Assembly: GCA_012729375.1 (NCBI GenBank)
Contig: JAAYDE010000059.1
Coordinates: 1 to 35,109 of the forward strand
Reading direction: 5' to 3'
Length of the DNA stretch: 35,109 bases
Source of the DNA: Deltaproteobacteria bacterium
GTDB lineage: Bacteria; Desulfobacterota; Desulfuromonadia; Desulfuromonadales; JAAYDE01
Under the pieces are notes generated by a model. That model did no database searches, was not told where the DNA came from, and worked only from the letters and a program-made list of their open reading frames with translations. The position numbers and the translations under genes were made by a program. Shown here in pieces: positions 6,817 through 14,700 of the stretch (positions are counted from its first letter, which is position 1; every line of letters starts with the position of its first letter).

Positions 6817-9800
6817 TTATTTCCAGCCATGGTTATCAAGGAACGCGCCAAAGCGCAAGAATTCCTTTTCGAAGAGAGTGATCAGGGGAGCGATTTTTTC
6901 CGGGCGGTTTTCCTCGCAGGCGAGCTCCATCTGCGCGGCGATACGGCTGAGGCCGGCGGCGGCCACCGTCGCCGCCGCTCCCTTGATGTTGTGGGCCTTT
7001 TTCATAACATTGAAAAGTTCCTTGTCGGCATGGAAATTTTTCAGCTCCGCCACCTGCTTGGGGATATCCATGAGGAAATCGGCAAGGACCGAGCGGGCGA
7101 TTTCTCTGTCGTCGAGGACCCGGCTCAGCAGCTCCTGTTCGTTGAAGGGCGGCATGTCCTCCCTCTGGGGGAGTTTCGCCGGCGATTCCACGAACTGCCG
7201 CTCGCTCTGGGGAAGCCATTTTTCCAGCACTCCGGCCAGGACAGCGGGGCGGATCGGCTTGGAGATATAGTCGTTCATTCCCGAGCGCAGGCACTTTTCG
7301 CGGTCGCCGGCCATGGCGTGGGCGGTCATGGCGATGATCGGAAGGTCCTTCCCCTCCGGTGTTTTGAACCGTTTCCGGCGGATGATGCGGGTGGCTTCGT
7401 AACCGTCCATCTCCGGCATCTGGCAGTCCATGAGTACCAGGTGGTAGGCGGCGCCGGCGATTTTTTCCAGGGCTTCGCGGCCGTTGGCGGCGATTTCTCC
7501 GTAATAGCCGAGTTTTTTGAGAACGGATAGGGCCACCGCCTGGTTGGTCGGGTTGTCTTCGGCGATGAGGATTTTGAGGGTGTTCTTGCGGGATTCACGA
7601 AGGGAGTGGCGGGTAATGAGATTGTCCGGAGCGGAATGTTTTCGTCCCAGGGTGATGGCCATGGCGTCTTTCAAGTCCTTTTTGCGGATGGGTTTGAGGA
7701 GGTAGCCGTCGAAGCCGAGTCCCTTCAGGTGGGTTGAAACCCCTCTTTGGCCTTTCGAGGTGATGAGAATGAGGCGCAGGTCCCGAGAGTGCCCCTCCTT
7801 GATTTTGCGGGCCAGCTCCTCGCCGTCCATGCCCGGCATCATCTGGTCGAGAAGGGCGATCTGGAAAGGTTCTCCCCGTTGCCGGGCCTTGTCGATTGCC
7901 ACCAGGGCGGTGGCGCCGTCCGCGGCTTCGGCAACGATGCAGCACCACTTCTTCAGCAAGTTGGAGACCAGCAGCCGGTTGTCGGCGATGTCGTCGACGA
8001 TGAGCACCCTGGTTCCCGACAGATCGGCGAAGATCTCCTCCGGCGGCCTCTTTTCCTCGGGCTGTTTTTTAAAGACAGCGGTGAACCAGAAACTGGAGCC
8101 CTGGCCTTTCTTGCTGAAGGCGCCGATTTCCCCTCCCATCAGTTCCGTCAATTGCTTGGAGATGGCCAAACCCAGCCCCGAGCCGCCGTAGCGGCGGGTG
8201 GTCGAGGTGTCGGCCTGGACGAAAGGTGAGAAAAGGTTCGGCAGCCGGTCGGCGGCGATGCCGATCCCGGTGTCGGTGACGGTGAAGCGCAGGGTCACCT
8301 CATCGTTGAATTCGGCGGCCAGGGAAACACGGATCGAAACGCCCCCGGCGGGGGTGAATTTGACGGCGTTGCCGGCCAGGTTGAGAAGCACCTGGCGCAG
8401 CCTCCCCGGATCGCCGCGCAGCAGGGATGGGACGTCGGGTTCGGCGTAGCAGGTGATCTCGAGGCCTTTTTCATGGGCCTTGGCGGCAACGATCGAGGCG
8501 CACTCCTCCATGGTCGTGCGCAGGTCGAAATCGAGGATCTCCAATTCCATCTTATGGGCCTCGATTTTGGAAAAATCGAGGATCTCGTTGATCAGGGTCA
8601 AAAGGGACTCGCCGCAGGAACGGGCGACATCGAGAAAGCGTCTCTGCTCGGTATCCAGGGGGGTGTCTTCCAGAAGGCCGAGCATGCCGATGACGCCGTT
8701 CATCGGAGTGCGGATTTCATGGCTCATGTTGGCCAGAAACTCACTTTTGGCGTTGTTGGCCGCCTCCGCTTCTCGGGCCATGTCGTCGGCGCGGACCCGG
8801 GCCAGCTCGAGACGGCGGTTGCTCTCCTGCAGCTTTTCCTGCGTTTCTTTGAGATCGTGGATATCGAGCATCGCCCCGACAATGCCGACGATTTTTCCAT
8901 CGGTTCCGTAAAAGGGGGCCTTGTGGAACATCATGTGGCGCCGGTTGCCGTTTTTGCATTGGAATGGGGATTCATAGATCTGCACCTCGCCCTTCTCCAA
9001 CAGCTTCAGATCCGCTTCATGGTAACGCCGGGCCAGGTCGGCGGGAGCGACGTCAAAGGCCGTTTTGCCGATCACCTTCTCTTTGCTTTGGCCGAGGAGA
9101 TTGGCGTAGGCCTTGTTGCAGCCCAGATAGGCCCCCTGGCGGTTTTTGTAGAAGACCGGCGCGGCCAAAGCGTCGATGATGCTTTCAAGAAGCTGTTTGC
9201 TTTCCCGCAAGGCCTCTTCCGTCTGTTTCCGAACCAGCGCCTCGCCGATGTGGGAAGCCATCTCTTCCAGGGCGTGAATGGCTTCCAGGGTGAAAAAGCC
9301 CTTTCGGTGGTCATTGATCTGGAGCAGACCGACGATGCCGAGGTTGGTCCGGATCGGCACCAGGGCCACCGAGGAAAAACCGTCGTGGATACAGCGGTTG
9401 CGGGGGTTTTGGCGCGGATCCTTTGCGGCAGGCTGGTGGAGCAGGGGCAGGGAGTCGTTGGTCCAGCAGCTGCCGTTGGGGGTGAAAAGAGGGTTGGCCG
9501 GGTCCGTCTTTCCGGAGACGACCAGGCCGCAGGTGCATTCCAGGCAAATGTTGCCGTCGTCGTCCCGGCAAATGCCGCCGTCGGGATAACGCAGCACCAG
9601 GGAATCTTCCGCGGCCAGGAATTGCGCCGAAAAACCCTGCTGGATGAAATAGGGGAAGTCCTCCCCCCGGGCCAGCCGGATGCCCGTGGCGGCACAGCCT
9701 GTGACCTTGCGTATGGCGCTCAGGATGTTTTCCAACGTGGCGGAAAAGTTTTCATTCTCATTGAGAATCTGCAGGACCTTGGCGGACAGGCGGCGGTACA

Positions 9801-10599
9801 GGTCGGTATGTTTGCGGGCCGTGATGTCGCGGATGAAGCCAAAAAAATGACCGCTTTCGGGTTGAAAATTGACACTCACCTCGATATCGAAAAAGCGGCC
9901 GTCCTTGGCCCGGTGGCGGGTCTCAAAAAATTCCGCTCCCTGGGTGGTGACCCGCCGCAGGCGCGCCTCCACGGCGGCCGGTGGATCGATGACCTCCAGG
10001 TCGGAAATGGACAGCTGCAGCAGTTCCTCGCGGCGGTAGCCGCACATGTCGCAGAACGCTTTGTTGATGTCGAGAAAACGCCCCTTGGCGTCGGTCATCC
10101 AGAATCCATCCTGAATTGAGCCGAGAAGGGATTCCTGACGCGCGGAAATTTCCCGCAGCGACTCTTCGGCCTGTTTGCGGGCCGAAATGTTGTCGAGAAT
10201 GAGGACGGCGCCGCGGGCGTCTTCGATCCGCAGAGGCCTGACCTTGTATTTGATCCACAACGGCCCCGGCTCCGCCGGGAAATCGAGGCGGATTTCCCCT
10301 TCCAAAGGTTTTTCCTCGCCGGGGACCAGGTTGAGGGCCGCTTGCACACTGCCGAAAAGAGGGCAGGTCCGGCAGGAGTGGCCGGCCTGGCCCGTTGGGC
10401 AATCTTTGCCGGGGAAGGAGCAGGTGCGATTTAATCTCCAGTCGGCGGATTGAAGCCGGGCGGTGCTACCGCCGAGGAGCCTTTCGGCCTCCGGATTGGC
10501 GAAGACAACCCGTTCGCCGGCGTCGAAAACGACAATCCCCACGGGGGAGGCCTCCAGGATCTGGCTCAGCCCCGTGAAGGTTTTTTCAAACCGCTGCAT
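6817..10599 (-). CDS. Hybrid histidine kinase 1: PAS-PAS-GAF-PAS-HK-REC-REC-HPt
   Basis: This 1260-residue phosphorelay kinase has no membrane segment, so it is probably cytoplasmic. PAS1 (10-143) carries a cysteine insert (Cys60, 67, 76, 79) followed by LWIKYKVRPL. PAS2 spans 152-263. The GAF domain (270-458) has the Cys-containing ICLECTCG segment and the FTPNGSCWTN stretch that I recall from a recurrent deltaproteobacterial GAF variant. PAS3 spans 466-583. The HisKA H-box is [11 protein letters not shown] (His627), and the HATPase spans about 730-845 with DTGIGI and GGSGLGLA. REC1 has Asp918, REC2 has Asp1058, and the HPt domain has AHNIKG (His1203). All phospho-transfer residues are intact, giving a BarA/ArcB-like His-Asp-His relay. 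The Shine-Dalgarno agga is close to the ATG. It lies 72 bases after kinase A and just before the GGEEF regulator. Confidence 0.93.
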   Translation of the reverse strand: MQRFEKTFTGLSQILEASPVGIVVFDAGERVVFANPEAERLLGGSTARLQSADWRLNRTCSFPGKDCPTGQAGHSCRTCPLFGSVQAALNLVPGEEKPLEGEIRLDFPAEPGPLWIKYKVRPLRIEDARGAVLILDNISARKQAEESLREISARQESLLGSIQDGFWMTDAKGRFLDINKAFCDMCGYRREELLQLSISDLEVIDPPAAVEARLRRVTTQGAEFFETRHRAKDGRFFDIEVSVNFQPESGHFFGFIRDITARKHTDLYRRLSAKVLQILNENENFSATLENILSAIRKVTGCAATGIRLARGEDFPYFIQQGFSAQFLAAEDSLVLRYPDGGICRDDDGNICLECTCGLVVSGKTDPANPLFTPNGSCWTNDSLPLLHQPAAKDPRQNPRNRCIHDGFSSVALVPIRTNLGIVGLLQINDHRKGFFTLEAIHALEEMASHIGEALVRKQTEEALRESKQLLESIIDALAAPVFYKNRQGAYLGCNKAYANLLGQSKEKVIGKTAFDVAPADLARRYHEADLKLLEKGEVQIYESPFQCKNGNRRHMMFHKAPFYGTDGKIVGIVGAMLDIHDLKETQEKLQESNRRLELARVRADDMAREAEAANNAKSEFLANMSHEIRTPMNGVIGMLGLLEDTPLDTEQRRFLDVARSCGESLLTLINEILDFSKIEAHKMELEILDFDLRTTMEECASIVAAKAHEKGLEITCYAEPDVPSLLRGDPGRLRQVLLNLAGNAVKFTPAGGVSIRVSLAAEFNDEVTLRFTVTDTGIGIAADRLPNLFSPFVQADTSTTRRYGGSGLGLAISKQLTELMGGEIGAFSKKGQGSSFWFTAVFKKQPEEKRPPEEIFADLSGTRVLIVDDIADNRLLVSNLLKKWCCIVAEAADGATALVAIDKARQRGEPFQIALLDQMMPGMDGEELARKIKEGHSRDLRLILITSKGQRGVSTHLKGLGFDGYLLKPIRKKDLKDAMAITLGRKHSAPDNLITRHSLRESRKNTLKILIAEDNPTNQAVALSVLKKLGYYGEIAANGREALEKIAGAAYHLVLMDCQMPEMDGYEATRIIRRKRFKTPEGKDLPIIAMTAHAMAGDREKCLRSGMNDYISKPIRPAVLAGVLEKWLPQSERQFVESPAKLPQREDMPPFNEQELLSRVLDDREIARSVLADFLMDIPKQVAELKNFHADKELFNVMKKAHNIKGAAATVAAAGLSRIAAQMELACEENRPEKIAPLITLFEKEFLRFGAFLDNHGWK

Positions 10600-10671
10600 T
10601 TATTCTCCTGTTACTTTGGGTGACTGCCGCGCCCTGTCCCGAGAAGCGGCGCATCCTTTGGATGGCTTCCT

Positions 10672-12462
10672 TTACTGCAGCGGCTTTCCGTTGCCGGGCT
10701 CGCCGGGCGGCGCGAAGGAAGAGGCGTCGACGGCTTTGAAAAGATTCTTCCTGTCCCCCGCCGGCTCGGCCAACGGCAGGCGGAGGACGAAACGGGTCCA
10801 GGAACCCGGTTCCGATTCGACCGCCATCTCTCCGCCGTGCCGCTGGACGATGATGTGATAGCAGATGGAGAGTCCCAGGCCGGTTCCTTCGCCGGCTTTT
10901 TTGGTGGTGAAGAAGGGAGTGAAGATCTTGTGCTTCAGCTCCGGGGTAATGCCGCTGCCGTTGTCTTCCACCTCGATGACCGCCCACTCCCCTTCTTGGC
11001 GGGAGCGCAAGGAGATGGTCGGGTTTTGGCGGTGCATCTCGTTGAGGCTCTGGGCGCTGTTGCGCAGCAGGTTGAGAAAGACTTGCTCCAGTTCAGAGGC
11101 GACACAGGGGATCGGGCATTGCAGGGAAAGATCGAAGTCGATGCGGATATGGCGGAAATCGTATTTCTTTTTCAGGTCGAAGTCGGTCTCGGCAAGGAGC
11201 ACGCTTTTTTCCATGACCCGGTTGACGTCGCAGAGGGAATGGGGGCTTTCATTCTTTTCGCTGAATTCGAACAGGGTGCCGACAATGGCGGCGGAACGGC
11301 GGACCGCATCCTGGATCGCTGCCAGGGAACGGAAGACGTTGCGTTCTTCCAGGTAGCCGCCGATCTTTGCCAGGGAAAGGCCGTATTTTTCCGCCGCCTG
11401 CAGGTTGGCCGGGAGCGGTTCGCGGGTGCGCCGCAGTATATTCTGCACCCCCTGGGAGATGACCCCCAGGGGGTTGTTGATCTCGTGGGCCATGCCCGCG
11501 GCCAGAACGCCCAGGGAGATGACCTTCTCCGTCTGCACGATCAGATCCTGCATCCGTTTCTTTTCCGTGATGTTCTGGGTGAAGGTCATGATTCTCTCTT
11601 GTCCCTGGATGGTTACCTTGCGGATCGTTTTGTCGGCCCAGAAGGTTTCATTCGCCAGGTTGCAATCGAGGATTTCGGTGTGGACGACTTCCCCCTTCAT
11701 GACCCGGTCGAGATAGCCCTGGAACTGGATCCCGTCCCCTTTCGCCAGAAAAGAGCAGAAGTAGGGGGGAATCAGCTCCTTCACCGCTGCGGCGCTAAGG
11801 CCGTAGAGGTCGAGGAAGGCCTGGTTGACCTGGACGAAAGAGAAGGTGTGGCAATCCTGAATGGAGATGCCCAGGGTCGTGGCGTCGAAAAGGGTCTGAT
11901 AAAGGGATTCGGAGGCGCGCAGCCGCTCCTCGGTCTCTATGCGCCGGGCGATAACCCGCTCCAGGACGCGATTGGTTTCTTCCAGCTGTCTGGTCTTTTC
12001 CGTCAGTTTGCGGATGAGGGCCTGGTTGTGCTGCCTGATCCAGTCCTCCTCATCCTCCACCACGGACTGGCCCGGCTTCAACTGGCCTTTTTTATGTTTG
12101 GCCAGCAGCTTGAGGACCCGCTCCAGGAAAAAATCCGGTTCGCTCGGCTTGACGATGAAGGCGTCGGCACCAAGATCGAGGGCCAGCTTTTCGTCTTTCG
12201 GCTCCGTATAAGTGGCCGTATAGACGATGAAAGGAATGGTGCGCAGTTGCCGGTCTTCTTTCCAGTGGCGGAGCAGGGTGTAGCCGTCCATCTCCGGCAT
12301 GAACAGGTCGGAGATGATCAGATCGGGCGGTGCGCGACGGGCTTTGTCCAGGGCCTCCACGCCGTTGACGGCCTCTTCCGTGGTAAAACCGTTCCCCATC
12401 AGCAGGGCGCGCAGCAGGTAAAGGTTTTCCTGCCTGTCGTCGACGATCAGGATTCGGGTCAT
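10672..12462 (-). CDS. Kinase A: REC-PAS-histidine kinase
   Basis: This 596-residue protein begins with a receiver (1-125; IVDDR, Asp52, Lys105) and then a long coiled coil (130-185). A PAS domain (about 187-305) is of the SIQD type, with PPYFCSF, shared with kinases B-D. The transmitter follows, with [11 protein letters not shown] (His326) and an HATPase ending in GEGTGLGLS and RFVLRLPL. A receiver in front of a kinase suggests an intermediate that is itself phosphorylated by another kinase. The transmitter is the most diverged of the A-G set (for example FEFSEKNESPH where the others have EFARKP or EFSRKS). The ATG at 12462 has a gaggaag Shine-Dalgarno about eight bases upstream; the longer frame starts only with TTG. 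The C-terminal 30 residues beyond the HATPase are low-complexity. Confidence 0.92.
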   Translation of the reverse strand: MTRILIVDDRQENLYLLRALLMGNGFTTEEAVNGVEALDKARRAPPDLIISDLFMPEMDGYTLLRHWKEDRQLRTIPFIVYTATYTEPKDEKLALDLGADAFIVKPSEPDFFLERVLKLLAKHKKGQLKPGQSVVEDEEDWIRQHNQALIRKLTEKTRQLEETNRVLERVIARRIETEERLRASESLYQTLFDATTLGISIQDCHTFSFVQVNQAFLDLYGLSAAAVKELIPPYFCSFLAKGDGIQFQGYLDRVMKGEVVHTEILDCNLANETFWADKTIRKVTIQGQERIMTFTQNITEKKRMQDLIVQTEKVISLGVLAAGMAHEINNPLGVISQGVQNILRRTREPLPANLQAAEKYGLSLAKIGGYLEERNVFRSLAAIQDAVRRSAAIVGTLFEFSEKNESPHSLCDVNRVMEKSVLLAETDFDLKKKYDFRHIRIDFDLSLQCPIPCVASELEQVFLNLLRNSAQSLNEMHRQNPTISLRSRQEGEWAVIEVEDNGSGITPELKHKIFTPFFTTKKAGEGTGLGLSICYHIIVQRHGGEMAVESEPGSWTRFVLRLPLAEPAGDRKNLFKAVDASSFAPPGEPGNGKPLQ

Positions 12463-12532
12463 ATAAAGCTTCCTCGGTGGCTTGGTGTGCAAAATCCCTT
12501 CTGCCCGTGGCCCGCGGCTAACCGATCGCCGC

Positions 12533-12548
12533 TTTTTGCCGGCAAAAA
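12533..12548. other. Perfect 16-base palindrome between REC gene and kinase A
   Basis: The sequence tttttgccggcaaaaa is fully self-complementary. It lies four bases after the REC stop, in the 90-base gap before kinase A. It could be a protein-binding site or part of a weak terminator; nothing else supports either reading. Confidence 0.4.
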
Positions 12549-12552
12549 CCCG

Positions 12553-12930
12553 TCAGGCGGTATCCGCGGGCAGGAACCGTTCGATCTCGGCGACGAACGT
12601 CTCCGGGTTGATCGGCTTCTCGATATAACCGTCACAGCCGGCCGCCAAGGCTTTTTCCCGGTCTCCGACCATGGCGTAGGAGGTGACGGCGATAATCGGG
12701 GTCTGGTCCAGAACCGGATTGAGGCGCAACTGCCGGGCGACGGCGTAGCCGTCCATCAACGGCAGCTGAATGTCGAGCAGGATCAGGCCGGGACGCATCC
12801 TTTCGGCCAGGCTGATGCCGCTGGGGCCGTCCACCGCCTGCTCAACCCCGTAACCCCGTTGCTCCAGGAGGAAGGTAGCCAGATAGCGGTTCTGATCGTT
12901 ATCCTCAATGAGCAGGATTTTTTCTTTCAT
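12553..12930 (-). CDS. Free-standing receiver (REC) protein, DivK/CheY-like
   Basis: This 125-residue protein is a receiver domain alone: LLIEDND (Glu9, Asp10), phospho-acceptor Asp53 in LLDIQLPLMDG, a conserved Thr/Ser region (AVTSYAM) and Lys105 in IEKPI. There is no output domain, so it must act by protein contact or pass phosphate onward. The ATG at 12930 overlaps the stop of the solute-binding-protein kinase upstream in an ATGA, and aaggaga lies nine bases before it. The coupling suggests a matched pair with that kinase, but it could also be a shared shuttle for the array, since the A-G kinases with complete C-termini lack C-terminal receivers. Confidence 0.92.
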   Translation of the reverse strand: MKEKILLIEDNDQNRYLATFLLEQRGYGVEQAVDGPSGISLAERMRPGLILLDIQLPLMDGYAVARQLRLNPVLDQTPIIAVTSYAMVGDREKALAAGCDGYIEKPINPETFVAEIERFLPADTA

Positions 12931-14612
12931 GACGCCAGGTCTCCTTTGGCCGGCAACAGAACCTCGAAGGTACTTCCTTGTTCCCAAACGCTGTGGATGT
13001 GAATTTCGCCGCCGAGCAGTTCCGCCAGCCGTCGGCAGATGGCCAGCCCGAGGCCGGTTCCCTCATGCTTGCGGGCCAGTCCCGAGTCGATCTGGCGGAA
13101 GGGCTGAAACAGCTTTTGCATATCCTCTTCCTTGATGCCGATGCCGGTGTCGCTGACGGCGAGGCGCAGCCGCCGCCCTTCCCGGATTTCGGCGGTCAGG
13201 GTGACCCGGCCTTTTTCGGTGAACTTGATGGCGTTGTTCAACAGGTTGAGCAGGATCTGCTCGACGCGGCGCTGGTCGCTCACCCAGGAACCGATTTCGT
13301 CAGCGATGTTCACCTGAAAGGCAAGGCCCTTCTTTTCCGCCGGCAGTCCGACGCTGGCCGCCACCTTTTCAATGGAGGCGCGCAGATCGAAGGGCTCATG
13401 GAAGACCTGCAGCTGTTGCGCTTCGATCTTGGAGATGTCGAGGACGTCGTTGATCAGGGCGAGCAGGTGACGGGAACTGCCCCGCACCATCTCCAGCTGT
13501 TTGTTCTGCTCGCCGTTGAGGGGGCCGGCCAACCCCTGCAGAAGGATGCCGGTGAAGCCGATGATGGAGTTCAACGGCGTCCGCAGTTCGTGGGACATGG
13601 CGGCGAGAAAGGCCGATTTCAAGCGGTCTGCCGCTTCCGCCCGCTCTTTTTCGCGGGCCAGCTCGGCGGTCCGCTCATGGATGCGCTGTTCCATTTCCTG
13701 GTTGAGCTGACGCAGTTCCTGGGTGCGCAGACGGACCTGGCGTCTGAACAGGGCTCCGGCCAGAAAACTGAAAACGGCAAAGGCGACGATACCCGCCCCG
13801 GCGATCCGCAGCCAGGCCGGCAGGGCGAATTCGGTCTTTTCCGAGGTCCAGCGTTTCAATGACCGGTAATAGAGGGAATTGGGATCTTTCTTCATGGCCG
13901 CGAGGTGGCGGTCGAGGACGGCGAGAAGCCCCTTGGGATTCCGCGGCGGAGCGGCGTAGAAGAGATCGGAAGGTTCGAAAATGACCGCCGTGTCCTCGAG
14001 GCCGAACTTGTCGGCATGCATCTTTCCGTAAAAGCTGTTGGTGACGGCGGCATCGGCCTCCTTTTTGGCAACCATGGCGAACATGGTGTGGTAATCGGGG
14101 ACGCCGATGAGTTCCGTTTCCAGGCCGAATCCCTTGCTCAGGCGGGCGAAAGCCTGCTGCTGCACCGAGCGGTCGAGGACCAGAATCCGCTTGTGGTTGA
14201 GGTCGAATATCGATTTGATCCCGTGTCCCTTGGGGGCGTAGGCCTGGTACCAGGAGGACAGGGCGGGAACCTGGGGAAAGGCGAAGATGGTGTTGCGTTC
14301 CGGGGTGTAGGCGACATCGGGCATGAGGTCGACCTCCCCCCGGGCGAGGCGGTCGAGCCCCTCCATCCAGGTTCCCGGAACATACTGCAGCTGCCAGTTC
14401 TCGGCGCCGGCGATATGTTCCAGAATATCGACAAAGATGCCCGCGGGGCGGCCGGAGCTGTCGGTGAAGACCTTGGGGGCGTTTTCATAGTGGCCGACAA
14501 GCACCCTTTGGGCGGCGGCGGGGGAGGGCAGGGACGCCAGGCAGCAGAGGAGCAGAAGGCCGATCGTCAGGCCCCGGAGTAGTCTTGATTTTTTTCCCTT
14601 ATGGACCGGCAT
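12927..14612 (-). CDS. Membrane histidine kinase with periplasmic SBP_bac_3 sensor
   Basis: This 561-residue kinase has a signal peptide (about 11-34, ending SPAAAQ). A periplasmic family-3 solute-binding domain (36-260) includes VGHYENAPKVF, GIFVDILEHIA, the GEVDLMPDVAYTPER segment and LDRSVQQQ. One membrane helix (about 269-289) and a coiled coil lead to HisKA AAMSHELRTPLNSIIGF (His341) and an HATPase with DTGIGI and EGTGLGLA. The layout resembles EvgS/BvgS-type sensors but with no receiver attached. The ligand is probably a small amino-acid-like or organic molecule, by family only. ATG 14612 is preferred because ggggag lies six bases upstream; the longer frame starts with GTG. Its transmitter is of the HELRTPLN type, unlike kinases A-G. 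The receiver gene downstream is translationally coupled. Confidence 0.92.
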   Translation of the reverse strand: MPVHKGKKSRLLRGLTIGLLLLCCLASLPSPAAAQRVLVGHYENAPKVFTDSSGRPAGIFVDILEHIAGAENWQLQYVPGTWMEGLDRLARGEVDLMPDVAYTPERNTIFAFPQVPALSSWYQAYAPKGHGIKSIFDLNHKRILVLDRSVQQQAFARLSKGFGLETELIGVPDYHTMFAMVAKKEADAAVTNSFYGKMHADKFGLEDTAVIFEPSDLFYAAPPRNPKGLLAVLDRHLAAMKKDPNSLYYRSLKRWTSEKTEFALPAWLRIAGAGIVAFAVFSFLAGALFRRQVRLRTQELRQLNQEMEQRIHERTAELAREKERAEAADRLKSAFLAAMSHELRTPLNSIIGFTGILLQGLAGPLNGEQNKQLEMVRGSSRHLLALINDVLDISKIEAQQLQVFHEPFDLRASIEKVAASVGLPAEKKGLAFQVNIADEIGSWVSDQRRVEQILLNLLNNAIKFTEKGRVTLTAEIREGRRLRLAVSDTGIGIKEEDMQKLFQPFRQIDSGLARKHEGTGLGLAICRRLAELLGGEIHIHSVWEQGSTFEVLLPAKGDLAS

Positions 14613-14700
14613 CGAATTCTCCCCCAGCAAGGATATCACGCGGCAACGGGTCTTGTTCCGGGACCGCCTGTTTTAAGGACGAGAAAGCTCTCGTATGGGT

